Part shown: piece by piece, positions 6,822-14,187 of the stretch | Numbering within the stretch: the first letter of the stretch is position 1 | How the letters are laid out: each line of letters begins with the position of its first letter | DNA from: an uncultured Bacilli bacterium | GTDB lineage: Bacteria; Bacillota_I; Bacilli_A; RF39; UBA660 | Assembly: GCA_948552115.1 (NCBI GenBank) | Contig: CAOWNX010000001.1 | Coordinates: 1-26,449, forward strand | Length of the DNA: 26,449 nt | Direction of reading: 5' to 3' | The notes under the pieces: generated by a model | Database searches by the model: none | What the model saw: the letters and a program-made list of their open reading frames with translations, nothing else | Told to the model about the DNA's origin: nothing | Translations under genes and position numbers: made by a program

Positions 6822-8474
6822 ATGGGTATGATTCCGTTTCAAAAAAATAAAAAGAAAAAACAAATCATAATTGTATTTAGTATTGGACTCATGCTCTTGG
6901 TAGCAGGGATTATTCTTTACCAAACGTATTCTTTGTTTGAAGAAACAGAGGATTATGATGTAATTAAAGGAAGTGTACCAAATTATTTAGATAATTATGA
7001 TATTAAGATAAATTTCAAAGTAGATGGAGTCAGCGTGAATCAAACACCAACTAGAGAAGATAAAAAAGGAGTAGAGAGTATTACTTGTGATAAAGGAGCA
7101 ATGGGTAGTTGGGATTACTTTCATTGGAACTTTAATGTAAATAGTTTAAGTCAAACGAAGACAACATGTACTGTTAATTTTGTAACAAGATATACCGAAG
7201 ATATTTTAAATGGAACCGATCCAATATGGAAAGATGAGTTAATACCAGTAACAATAGATAATAATGGAACAGTACATAAAGCAAATGTTCAAGAGAAATG
7301 GTATGAGTATGGAAATCAACAATGGGCGAATGCAGTTATATTAGAAGACGAAAGTATCAATTATCAAAATGGAGAAGAAATACCAGAGAGTAATATTGAG
7401 TCGTATTTTGTTTGGATCCCAAGATACAAATATAAGATATTTGATATGGGAGAATATGAAGGGTTAACAACTCTCCAAAATAGGCCGCAGATTATTGATA
7501 TACAATTTGGAGTTGATACAACAAATGATAGTGACAATTCTTGTAAGACACCAGGGATAAGTGGTGAGAGTGGAACTTGTAGTGTAGGCAAATACATGAC
7601 GCATCCAGCATTTATTAGTTTTGAAAGTATAGGTATGTGGGTAGGAAAGTTTGAGACGGGATATAAAGGAGCAACTACAAAAGAAGAAGCACAGAAGAAT
7701 GAAAATAATCCAGATAAAGTGATTATTAAACCAAATGTGTATAGTTGGAGAGGAATCAACGTATCGAATGCACATCTTTCTAGTTACAATTATAAAAGGA
7801 ATTTAGATAGTCATATGATGAAGAATACAGAATGGGGAGCAGTAACATATCTTCAACATAGTAAGTTTGGAAGTAGAAGTAGTGTAAGAATCAATAACAA
7901 TAGTAATTATTTAACAGGATATGCTTCAAAAAAAGAACCTACTTGTGGTTTTACTGGAGATAATCAAGAATGTAACAGGTATGAGAAAACAAGTCCTGGA
8001 GTAGATGGAAGTTATACTATTAATTATTTTAATTCTGTAAGTAATGTAGCTAGTACAACAGGAAATTACAGTGGAGTATTTGATATGAGTGGAGGTTCTT
8101 GGGAATATGTTATGGGAATCATGTTCGATTCAACGAATGGCAATTCTTTGAAAAATAATGTATTTTATTTTCCAAAGGATAAGCAATACTATGATATGTA
8201 TGTATATGCCATGATTGAGGAAGGTTATCGTCGAAGGATTTTGGGAGATGCAACAGGAGAAATAGGTCCTTTTGCAGATCAAACGTATGCAACTTTAACA
8301 AGACCTTCGGGGTCATGGTATGGAGAGGAAGCATGGTTTGTTAGTTCTAATGGCATTTGGTTTGCACGTGGTGGACTCTATGCTTCTGGTACTCGTGCAG
8401 GTGTGTTTGCTTTTAGTCGCGATTATGGTATAGCTTATGGACATATCAGTTTTCGTATTGTTTTAACTGTTTGA
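6822..8474 (+). CDS. Anchored surface protein with FGE/C-type-lectin fold, probable DGR target
   Basis: This 550-residue protein starts with a lysine-rich stretch and one hydrophobic segment (residues about 17-37), so it is exported and anchored. Residues 45-125 look like a small Ig-type domain with a Cys pair (ITCDKG and TTCTVNF). From about residue 190 it has features of the formylglycine-generating-enzyme/C-type-lectin fold: YFVWIPRYKYKIF, MWVGKFETGY, and VFDMSGGSWEYV, the family's DMSGNVWEW motif. It ends WFARGG, GVFAF, and SFRIVL, the layout of variable proteins of diversity-generating retroelements. FGE catalytic cysteines are not evident, so it is more likely a binding protein than an enzyme. 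ATG 6822 is the first start and ATG 6828 is possible. The variable-region call is inference from base composition and motif layout. Confidence 0.85.
   Translation: MGMIPFQKNKKKKQIIIVFSIGLMLLVAGIILYQTYSLFEETEDYDVIKGSVPNYLDNYDIKINFKVDGVSVNQTPTREDKKGVESITCDKGAMGSWDYFHWNFNVNSLSQTKTTCTVNFVTRYTEDILNGTDPIWKDELIPVTIDNNGTVHKANVQEKWYEYGNQQWANAVILEDESINYQNGEEIPESNIESYFVWIPRYKYKIFDMGEYEGLTTLQNRPQIIDIQFGVDTTNDSDNSCKTPGISGESGTCSVGKYMTHPAFISFESIGMWVGKFETGYKGATTKEEAQKNENNPDKVIIKPNVYSWRGINVSNAHLSSYNYKRNLDSHMMKNTEWGAVTYLQHSKFGSRSSVRINNNSNYLTGYASKKEPTCGFTGDNQECNRYEKTSPGVDGSYTINYFNSVSNVASTTGNYSGVFDMSGGSWEYVMGIMFDSTNGNSLKNNVFYFPKDKQYYDMYVYAMIEEGYRRRILGDATGEIGPFADQTYATLTRPSGSWYGEEAWFVSSNGIWFARGGLYASGTRAGVFAFSRDYGIAYGHISFRIVLTV
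8341..8460 (+). other. Candidate DGR variable region (adenine-poor 3' end)
   Basis: By hand count this 120-base segment holds 20 adenines (about 17%), against about 30% in the 120 bases before it and about 40% around 7801-7860. Between the fixed-looking RGG, AGVFAF and SFR blocks, nearly every codon ends in T or C (CTC, TAT, GCT, TCT, CGT, AGT, CGC, GAT, TAT, CAT, ATC), as expected if AAY codons of a template repeat were rewritten. CTC, CGC and ATC are unusual codons in this genome. No template repeat or reverse transcriptase is in the window. Confidence 0.55.
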
Positions 8475-8496
8475 TTTTTCCTTTTTTTCTAAATTA

Positions 8497-8505
8497 TGAT
8501 ACAAT
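8497..8505 (+). promoter_or_regulatory. Extended -10 promoter for the HdeD-like/cls genes
   Basis: TG at 8497-8498, one base, then TACAAT at 8500-8505 form an extended -10 box. It lies 21 bases before the preferred TTG start at 8527. No good -35 is seen. Confidence 0.5.
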
Positions 8506-8526
8506 CTAGTTAAGGATGTGATTGGG

Positions 8527-9111
8527 TTGCTATCGTTAGAGGAACAAAAAAATAAAATTAAGAAAGGTTTTTGGGAATCTTTTTTAATATCTGGGTTATT
8601 TATTTTCTTTGCTGTCATTTTATTGTTTAAAGAAGAGGATATTTTAAGTACATTAATTTTATCAATTGGAATGCTCGGAATTGTTTTTGGAGTGCTTCAT
8701 TTCCCTCTTTATTTTCGTTTACCAAGAGAAACAAGAATTTATAGTAATGATTTGACGAAGGGACTTGTGTTTGTACTTTTTGGAGGTATTGCTATTTTAA
8801 AAAATGATTTGCTTGTCGATATGGCAACTATTGTAATTGGAGCATATTTGATTTATAAAAATGCAAATCGAATTCAATTGTGTTTGAATTTTGATGATGG
8901 AACAGATCATTATTGGAAATATCTTGCTTGTTTTAGCGTAGTTGCTATTTTTTTAGGAATTTTAATACTTTTAAATCCATTTTCAAATATTCCAATTTCT
9001 ATGGTGTTATCTGTTTGTGTGATTGCTTCAGAAGGAATTAGTATTATTCAAACGATTGCTATGATGGTAGGTATTCGGAGGAACCATGGAAAATCAGAAG
9101 AAAAAAAATAA
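8527..9111 (+). CDS. HdeD/DUF308-like six-pass membrane protein
   Basis: This is an integral membrane protein of about 195 residues with six hydrophobic segments arranged as three pairs, the layout of the HdeD (DUF308) family. The best-known member, E. coli HdeD, is linked to acid resistance, but the molecular function is unknown. Each pair carries the family's ILSIGMLGIVFGV or IVIGAYLIYKNANRIQ type pattern. The tail is charged (RRNHGKSEEKK). I chose TTG at 8527 because AAGGA (8512-8516) lies ten bases before it. GTG at 8518 is in the same frame but sits only one base after that site. Its 3' end overlaps the next gene's start by 26 bases, so the two are translationally coupled. Confidence 0.75.
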   Translation: MLSLEEQKNKIKKGFWESFLISGLFIFFAVILLFKEEDILSTLILSIGMLGIVFGVLHFPLYFRLPRETRIYSNDLTKGLVFVLFGGIAILKNDLLVDMATIVIGAYLIYKNANRIQLCLNFDDGTDHYWKYLACFSVVAIFLGILILLNPFSNIPISMVLSVCVIASEGISIIQTIAMMVGIRRNHGKSEEKK

Positions 9112-10654
9112 TTTTTTAACACTATTGATGCAATTACCTTTTAAGATTTTATTTAGTCGTTTTACACTTGCATTACTTGCCTTGTTGATTCAAGCTCTCA
9201 TTATTTATTTTTGTGCTGCTTTTTTTCAAAGATATTTATTATTGTTGTTTGGTGGTTCAGCAGTATTTGGATTTATCTTAACAATATATATTATTAATCA
9301 GCCAGGTAGTCCTTCTTTTCATATTTCTTGGATTATTTTAATTTTACTTTTTCCTGCTTTGGGCGTTTTTATTTATTTGTTTGTTAAACTTCAAGTGGGA
9401 GTCCATGCTCTTTCTAAACGTTATCAAATGCTACGAAATGATATGAGTATTTATTTGCGTCAGAACGAAAAGGTATTCAATCAAATAAAAAAGGAAGAAG
9501 AACATGTATTACGTTATGTTACTTATATGAATCGGATTAGTGGATATCCAATTTATCAACATACAAAAACAAAATATTATCCTTTGGGAGATGATATGTT
9601 TCCTGATTTGATAGAAGATTTAAGGCATGCCAAAGATTATATCTTTTTAGAATATTTTATTGTAGCAAAAGGGTATATGTGGAATACTATTTTGGATATT
9701 TTAAAAGAAAAGGTAAAAGAAGGTGTTCGAGTATATTTTATGTATGATGGAACTTGTTCCTTTATGTTACTTCCAAGAAATTATCCAGAAGAATTAAAAG
9801 CTTTTGGAATTCATTGTAAGGTTTTTAATCCAGTCGTACCCGTGATTTCAACACAGTATAATAATCGAGATCATCGAAAGATTGTAGTTGTGGATGGAAA
9901 AGTTGGATATACTGGTGGTGTTAATTTAGCAGATGAATATATTAATCAACTCGAGCGTTTTGGTCATTGGAAAGATAATGCGATTCGAATTGAAGGAGAA
10001 GCAGTAAAAAATTTTATTTTGATGTTTTTAGAAAATTGGTTTGTAGATGAAAAAGGTCCTCAGGATTATGATACATTTTTAAATGGAGTTGTTTCAAAAC
10101 GTAGTTCTAGTTATGTATTACCATTTGGAGATAATCCTTTTGATCAATATCCAGTTGGTCAAGTGAGTTATTTACATTTGATTCAAACTGCCAATCATTT
10201 TATTCATATTATGATGCCATATTTTATTGTTGATCATGAAATGTTACATTCTCTTTGTAATGCAGCGATGAGTGGAGTAGAAGTAAAATTACTTATGCCT
10301 CATATTCCGGATAAGACCTGGATTTATTATGTTGCTCGAACTTTTTACAAAGAACTTATTTCTAGTGGCGTAGAAATTTATGAATATACACCAGGTTTTG
10401 TTCATGCAAAAATGGTTATTGCGGATGGTAGAGAAGCTATTATTGGTTCGATTAATATGGATTATCGAAGTTTATATCTTCATTTTGAAGATGCTGTTTA
10501 TTTGTATCAAGATTCTAGTATTTTAGATATGGAAAAAGATTATCAGAATACTTTAGAGATGTGTGAATTTATTACATTAGATCATTTAAAAAAATATCCT
10601 CTTTGGAAGAGAATCATTGGTAGAGTTTTACGAGTCATTGCCCCTTTGTTATAA
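9086..10654 (+). CDS. cls: Cardiolipin synthase (phospholipase D family)
   Basis: Cardiolipin synthase joins two phosphatidylglycerols in the membrane to give cardiolipin and glycerol. The 522-residue protein has N-terminal membrane segments at about 28-48, 53-72 and 82-104. Two PLD domains follow with intact HKD motifs: H263-x-K265-x4-D270 (DHRKIVVVDGKVGYTGG) and H440-x-K442-x4-D447 (VHAKMVIADGREAIIGS). The length and the N-terminal PLDc_N-type segments fit bacterial ClsA. ATG 9086 has GGAGGA (9077-9082) just upstream, inside the end of the HdeD-like gene. No terminator separates it from the next gene 39 bases on, so it likely heads into the PopT gene. The enzyme call is firm. Which of several Cls paralogues it is cannot be told. 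Confidence 0.95.
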   Translation: MENQKKKNNFLTLLMQLPFKILFSRFTLALLALLIQALIIYFCAAFFQRYLLLLFGGSAVFGFILTIYIINQPGSPSFHISWIILILLFPALGVFIYLFVKLQVGVHALSKRYQMLRNDMSIYLRQNEKVFNQIKKEEEHVLRYVTYMNRISGYPIYQHTKTKYYPLGDDMFPDLIEDLRHAKDYIFLEYFIVAKGYMWNTILDILKEKVKEGVRVYFMYDGTCSFMLLPRNYPEELKAFGIHCKVFNPVVPVISTQYNNRDHRKIVVVDGKVGYTGGVNLADEYINQLERFGHWKDNAIRIEGEAVKNFILMFLENWFVDEKGPQDYDTFLNGVVSKRSSSYVLPFGDNPFDQYPVGQVSYLHLIQTANHFIHIMMPYFIVDHEMLHSLCNAAMSGVEVKLLMPHIPDKTWIYYVARTFYKELISSGVEIYEYTPGFVHAKMVIADGREAIIGSINMDYRSLYLHFEDAVYLYQDSSILDMEKDYQNTLEMCEFITLDHLKKYPLWKRIIGRVLRVIAPLL

Positions 10655-10693
10655 TTTTATGAGATGTGGAATAGATTTTTTGTAGGTGGTTCT

Positions 10694-11488
10694 ATGAAAA
10701 ATCTTTTTCTTTTTTTGAAAGGTCTCTTCATAGGAATTGGTAAAATTATACCTGGTGTGAGTGGATCTTTGCTTGCTGTGATGCTAGGAGTTTATGAACA
10801 AGCTATTTATTCGATTAATCATTTGAAGGAGGATTATCGTAAAAGTCTTTCTTTTTTGATTCCTTTGGGGTGTGGGATTGTTCTTTCTGTTGTTTTTTTT
10901 AGTCATATTCTACTTTATTTTTTAACTCATTATTCTTTTTTTACGATGACTCTTTTTTTGGGACTTATTTTGGGAACGGTTCCAAGTTTTCAAAGAGATA
11001 TTTCCTTTTCTCGAGGACGTGATTTTTTTCTTTTTGGTATTAGTTTTTTGATTCCTTTTTTGATTCCTATTTTTTCTTTTTCTGTTTCGTCTTCTTTTTC
11101 TCTTTTTTCATTCTTCCTTTATTTTTTTCTAGGTTTTTTGGATGCTGCAACGATGATTATTCCAGGTATTAGTGGTACATCTATTTATTTGATGTTAGGA
11201 GTTTATGAAAATGTTTTATTTGTTTATAGTCAACCACTACAAAATATTATGATTACAAGTTGTTTTCTTTCAGGTCTTTTGATAGGGATTTTTTTGGTGA
11301 GCTTTTTGGTGGAATTTTGTTTGAAAAAAAATCGTAATTCCTTTTTTATCTGTATTGATGGTCTTCTTTGGAGCAGTATCTGTTATTTGTTTCAAAGCAT
11401 TTTTGGTTTGATTACATTTTCTAATTTATTTTTTTTCTGTATGGCTTTTGGAGTAGGTTTTGCTATTACAAAATTATGTTCAAAATAA
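10694..11488 (+). CDS. DUF368/PopT-family undecaprenyl-phosphate translocase
   Basis: DUF368 proteins (PopT) return undecaprenyl phosphate, the lipid carrier for cell-wall precursors, to the cytoplasmic face of the membrane. This 264-residue polytopic protein shows the family's duplicated signature in both halves: GKIIPGVSGSLLAVMLGVYE near residues 15-35 and MIIPGISGTSIYLMLGVYE near 155-175. These are the re-entrant loops of an inverted-repeat transporter. I start at ATG 10694 because AGGTGG (10684-10689) lies four bases upstream. An in-frame ATG ten codons earlier has no such site. It sits 39 bases after cls with no promoter seen. This places lipid-carrier recycling in an envelope-lipid gene set. 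The function comes from the family and is not tested here. Confidence 0.9.
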   Translation: MKNLFLFLKGLFIGIGKIIPGVSGSLLAVMLGVYEQAIYSINHLKEDYRKSLSFLIPLGCGIVLSVVFFSHILLYFLTHYSFFTMTLFLGLILGTVPSFQRDISFSRGRDFFLFGISFLIPFLIPIFSFSVSSSFSLFSFFLYFFLGFLDAATMIIPGISGTSIYLMLGVYENVLFVYSQPLQNIMITSCFLSGLLIGIFLVSFLVEFCLKKNRNSFFICIDGLLWSSICYLFQSIFGLITFSNLFFFCMAFGVGFAITKLCSK

Positions 11489-11524
11489 ATTTTTTCATGG
11501 ATTGCTTTTTTTTACTTCTTTTTT

Positions 11525-11530
11525 TATAAT
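11525..11530 (+). promoter_or_regulatory. Promoter -10 for the YfhO-like gene
   Basis: TATAAT lies within long T runs. The predicted transcription start coincides with the AGGTGG ribosome-binding site (11537-11542), leaving a leader of about ten bases. Confidence 0.5.
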
Positions 11531-11547
11531 TTTTTTAGGTGGTTATA

Positions 11548-13218
11548 ATGCGTAAGTTTTTTCAAAAACACGGTTTCGCTTTGTTGGGAATTTTTTTCAT
11601 TAGTTTTGTTTTGTTATTACCATTTTTTTTTCATCCTTATATTGAAAATGATGATACTTGGTTCCATTTAATGAATATTGGTCTTATCAAAAACATGATT
11701 CAAGAAAACTTTTGGAGTGGACTATTTGGAAAAATTTTACCTTTTGTGGGGAATGGTCTTGGGTATGGAACTCGTTTATTTTATCCTCCACTTGCTCATA
11801 CTTTAGGAGCTTATTTGTCTTATGGTTTGGAATTCTTGCATTTGGATATTCTTACTTCTTTGAAAATTTTTCATTTTCTTATTCTTTTTGGTTCTGGACT
11901 TACGATGTATTATAGTAGTTATTTTTTTCATCGAAGTCGTAAACTCGCTTTTTTTAGTTCTGTTATTTATATGGCGAGTAGCTATCATATGTGTGAAATT
12001 TATGTTCGAGATTCTTTGGGAGAAAGTTTACTTTTTATTTTTTTACCTTTGATTTTTGTCTCGATTTCAGCTTTACTTCAGAATAAGAAAAAAATATTTT
12101 ATATTTGTTTTGTTCTTGGTTATGTTGGAGGAATTTTATCTCATTTTACCATGATGATTTATGTTACTTTGATTCTGGGAGCAAGTATGCTATTTTATTA
12201 TAAGAAAGTATTTCGTAAAGAGTTTTTGGTTCCTTTTTTGAAAGCTTGCGTTATCGTGCTTTTATTGACAGCTTTCTTTTTTGAACCGATGTTCGAACAT
12301 AAGTTGTTTGGTCATTATATGGTTTATAAAGATTGGTATATGTCTTGGGGGATTTGGCATACCACATTATGGGGTATTGAGTATTTTATTGATTTGTCAA
12401 AAAATTTTGTTTCTTATCGTTTTTCTCTTGTTGTGCTTGGGATGATGGGATATGTTCTTTTTAAAAAAAGACATGAAATATGTAGTGAAAAATATTTATT
12501 GATTACTGTTTTTTTAGGAATTAGTTTTTTGATGTCTATTCGTTTATTTTTTCCTTGGCTTTTTCTTCCTTATTTGTTTTTTATGATTCAATTTGGATGG
12601 AGACTTGTGTTATTTGTTGTGTTTGGTGTCGCTTTATTATCTCCTCTTGCCTTACAATCTTGTAAAAATCGAGTAGTTTTTTTGGGCATTATTTTGTGTG
12701 TGATTGTTTCTGGTATGATGCTACCTTCGAATGAACGTCCTGATTTGGATTTGAATCGAATTAATTATGCAGCTATTATGGGTTGGCAGCAAGAGTATTT
12801 ACCAGAAAAAATTGGAGCGAATGAAGAAAATAAAATTTATTTTGAAAACCGTAATCAAGATATTTTGATTCATGGTGATGGGGAAGTTCAAGTATTTTCT
12901 AATCATGTTCCAAATATGGTATTTGAGATAAATACAGATTCAGAAGTTGAAATTGAGTTTCCACGTATTTTTTATTTCGGTTATGTGTTAAGAAGCGAGG
13001 ATGGTCGAATTATTCCTGTTTATGAAAATGAGCATGGTTTGGTGACAGCAATTGTTGATAGTGGTACTTATGAGTTGCGTTTTGATGGGTCTTTCGGATA
13101 TCGCATTTGTCTTGGTATATCAATTTTGACTTTTTGTTTTCTTCTTGTTTTTGGATTCTTTTCTATTTTTCGGTCAAGGTTTCAAAAAATCAGTAAGGTA
13201 GGGGGAGAAATTGTATGA
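11548..13218 (+). CDS. YfhO-like multi-pass membrane protein (possible GT-C glycosyltransferase)
   Basis: The 556-residue protein has about eleven hydrophobic segments, a soluble extracytoplasmic beta-type domain (residues about 400-510) and a last membrane segment. The first outer loop begins ENDDTWFHLMNI, with acidic residues where GT-C glycosyltransferases carry their catalytic DxD/ExD-type motif. The C-terminal domain (FYFGYVL, SEDGRIIPVYENEHG, VDSGTYELRF) follows the YfhO-family pattern. YfhO of B. subtilis acts in glycosylation of lipoteichoic acid, so transfer of a sugar from a polyprenyl carrier to an envelope polymer is a reasonable guess. ATG 11548 is preferred over GTG 11539 because AGGTGG sits five bases before it. 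Its stop overlaps the lipoprotein start (ATGA), so the two are coupled. Confidence 0.7.
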   Translation: MRKFFQKHGFALLGIFFISFVLLLPFFFHPYIENDDTWFHLMNIGLIKNMIQENFWSGLFGKILPFVGNGLGYGTRLFYPPLAHTLGAYLSYGLEFLHLDILTSLKIFHFLILFGSGLTMYYSSYFFHRSRKLAFFSSVIYMASSYHMCEIYVRDSLGESLLFIFLPLIFVSISALLQNKKKIFYICFVLGYVGGILSHFTMMIYVTLILGASMLFYYKKVFRKEFLVPFLKACVIVLLLTAFFFEPMFEHKLFGHYMVYKDWYMSWGIWHTTLWGIEYFIDLSKNFVSYRFSLVVLGMMGYVLFKKRHEICSEKYLLITVFLGISFLMSIRLFFPWLFLPYLFFMIQFGWRLVLFVVFGVALLSPLALQSCKNRVVFLGIILCVIVSGMMLPSNERPDLDLNRINYAAIMGWQQEYLPEKIGANEENKIYFENRNQDILIHGDGEVQVFSNHVPNMVFEINTDSEVEIEFPRIFYFGYVLRSEDGRIIPVYENEHGLVTAIVDSGTYELRFDGSFGYRICLGISILTFCFLLVFGFFSIFRSRFQKISKVGGEIV

Positions 13219-13604
13219 AACAAAAAAGATTATTATTATTTCTTTGTTTATGTATTGGAATTTGTGGTTGTGGAAATCAAGAAATGCTAATGAAAGATTC
13301 GCGTGGTCTTTATTTAATATCCGATTCTTTTTCCATTTATTCTGATGAAGAGGATCCAACGTTTCTGGAATATGGAGAAAAAACCTCTATTAAAACTTTT
13401 TTACCACAATCGAATTGTTTGCCTGATTGTATTCATGGAAAAGAAAAACCTTTTGAAGTTTTAGAGGATGCAACAATTTATGAGTATATGGTAGAGGATG
13501 ATTTGTATTATTTTATTCAGTGTCATAAAAGTAATTCAAAATATCATGAAGGGAAAGATATTTTAATAGGTAAAAATAAGGGAAAATTACTTTTGATGTG
13601 TTAA
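13215..13604 (+). CDS. Small lipoprotein of unknown function
   Basis: This is a 129-residue protein with a typical lipoprotein signal peptide: MKQKR, a hydrophobic stretch, then a lipobox-like ICGC ending at C19, the likely lipidated residue. C17 also precedes it. The mature part is short, acidic and carries four more cysteines (NCLPDC, QCHK and the last residue C129), so disulfide bonds outside the membrane are likely. I do not recognise the fold. The start ATG overlaps the last codon of the YfhO-like gene (ATGA at 13215-13218) and GGGGGAGA lies upstream, so it is translated with that protein and may work with it. No terminator with a clear loop follows. Confidence 0.75.
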   Translation: MKQKRLLLFLCLCIGICGCGNQEMLMKDSRGLYLISDSFSIYSDEEDPTFLEYGEKTSIKTFLPQSNCLPDCIHGKEKPFEVLEDATIYEYMVEDDLYYFIQCHKSNSKYHEGKDILIGKNKGKLLLMC

Positions 13605-13669
13605 GGAATAATTTTTTTCGAAATACTTAAATATCAGTTTTTTGGCTATTCTATTTTCTTCTTTCCATT

Positions 13670-13712
13670 TAGAAAATTTTTCTATTCTTTTTTCTTTTTA
13701 ATATTAGAAAAA
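13670..13712 (+). repeat. TAGAAAA palindrome and repeat
   Basis: The 15-base near-perfect palindrome TAGAAAATTTTTCTA (13670-13684) is followed by another TAGAAAAA at 13705-13712. It lies between the lipoprotein gene and the GntR promoter. It may be a protein-binding site or simply A+T-rich sequence. Confidence 0.3.
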
Positions 13713-13727
13713 TATGGGAATGTGATT

Positions 13728-13743
13728 ATGACTAATTTGTCAT
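13728..13743 (+). promoter_or_regulatory. Shared palindrome ATGAC-N6-GTCAT, GntR promoter copy
   Basis: ATGAC, six bases, GTCAT. It ends at the first base of the -35 box of the GntR promoter. The same palindrome occurs at 15447 and 18205. Confidence 0.6.
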
Positions 13744-13771
13744 TGCTTTTTTCGACAAGATGTATTATAAT
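13743..13771 (+). promoter_or_regulatory. Promoter of the GntR-glycosyltransferase operon
   Basis: TTGCTT (13743-13748), 17 bases, TATAAT (13766-13771) form the best-formed promoter in the window. It predicts transcription starting near 13778. Confidence 0.7.
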
Positions 13772-13774
13772 TGT

Positions 13775-13800
13775 ACCTGTACTAACCCAAGTAGTACGGT
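13775..13800 (+). promoter_or_regulatory. Candidate GntR operator (inverted repeat)
   Basis: GTACTA (13779-13784), seven bases, TAGTAC (13792-13797), extended outside by ACC/GGT with one extra base on the left. It covers the predicted transcription start of the GntR gene, the classic place for an autorepressor's operator. Confidence 0.55.
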
Positions 13801-13827
13801 TATATAATTAGAGAAAAGGGGGATACT

Positions 13828-14178
13828 ATGATTGATATTGATTATCAAAGTAGAATACCGATTTATGTACAAATCGTTAATGAAATTGAAAAATGTATTA
13901 TTCATGGGAAATTAAAACCGGGAGATCAAATGTTGAGTATCAGAGAACTTGCTAGTGAACTGGGAATTAATCCAAATACGGTAAAAAAGTCCTATGCAGA
14001 ACTTGAAAATAAGAATATTATAAGAAGTGTATCGACGAAAGGTACGTTTATTACATCAAGAATTGAAGAGATTGTGCAAAATAAAATTAATCAATCGTTA
14101 GAATTGATTAAAAAAGAAGTAGAAGAATTAAAAATGCTTGGTTTGAATGAGACAGATATTATGGAAAGGATAAAGTAG
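13828..14178 (+). CDS. GntR-family regulator, YtrA-like
   Basis: This 116-residue protein has an N-terminal winged helix-turn-helix (residues about 8-75: PIYVQIVNEIEKCI, then GDQMLSIRELASELGINPNT, then KGTFI) and only a short helical C-terminal tail of about 40 residues. This is the architecture of the YtrA subfamily, whose members are small dimeric repressors, often of ABC transporter or envelope-stress operons. The tail (residues 78-116) is a charged amphipathic helix suited to dimerisation. ATG 13828 has AGGGGGA just before it. The glycosyltransferase starts nine bases after its stop, in the same operon. The inverted repeat at 13775-13800 is its likely binding site. The effector is unknown. 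Confidence 0.9.
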   Translation: MIDIDYQSRIPIYVQIVNEIEKCIIHGKLKPGDQMLSIRELASELGINPNTVKKSYAELENKNIIRSVSTKGTFITSRIEEIVQNKINQSLELIKKEVEELKMLGLNETDIMERIK

Positions 14179-14187
14179 GTGTTGTAA

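Noticed and set aside
7364..7775. Two overlapping minus-strand open frames of 131 and 103 codons
   Set aside because: They are antisense to the lectin-fold gene and overlap each other in different frames. No ribosome-binding site or family pattern is seen.
11658..11988. Short open frames on both strands
   Set aside because: They lie inside the YfhO-like gene in other frames, and their aromatic- or basic-rich products look like shadows.
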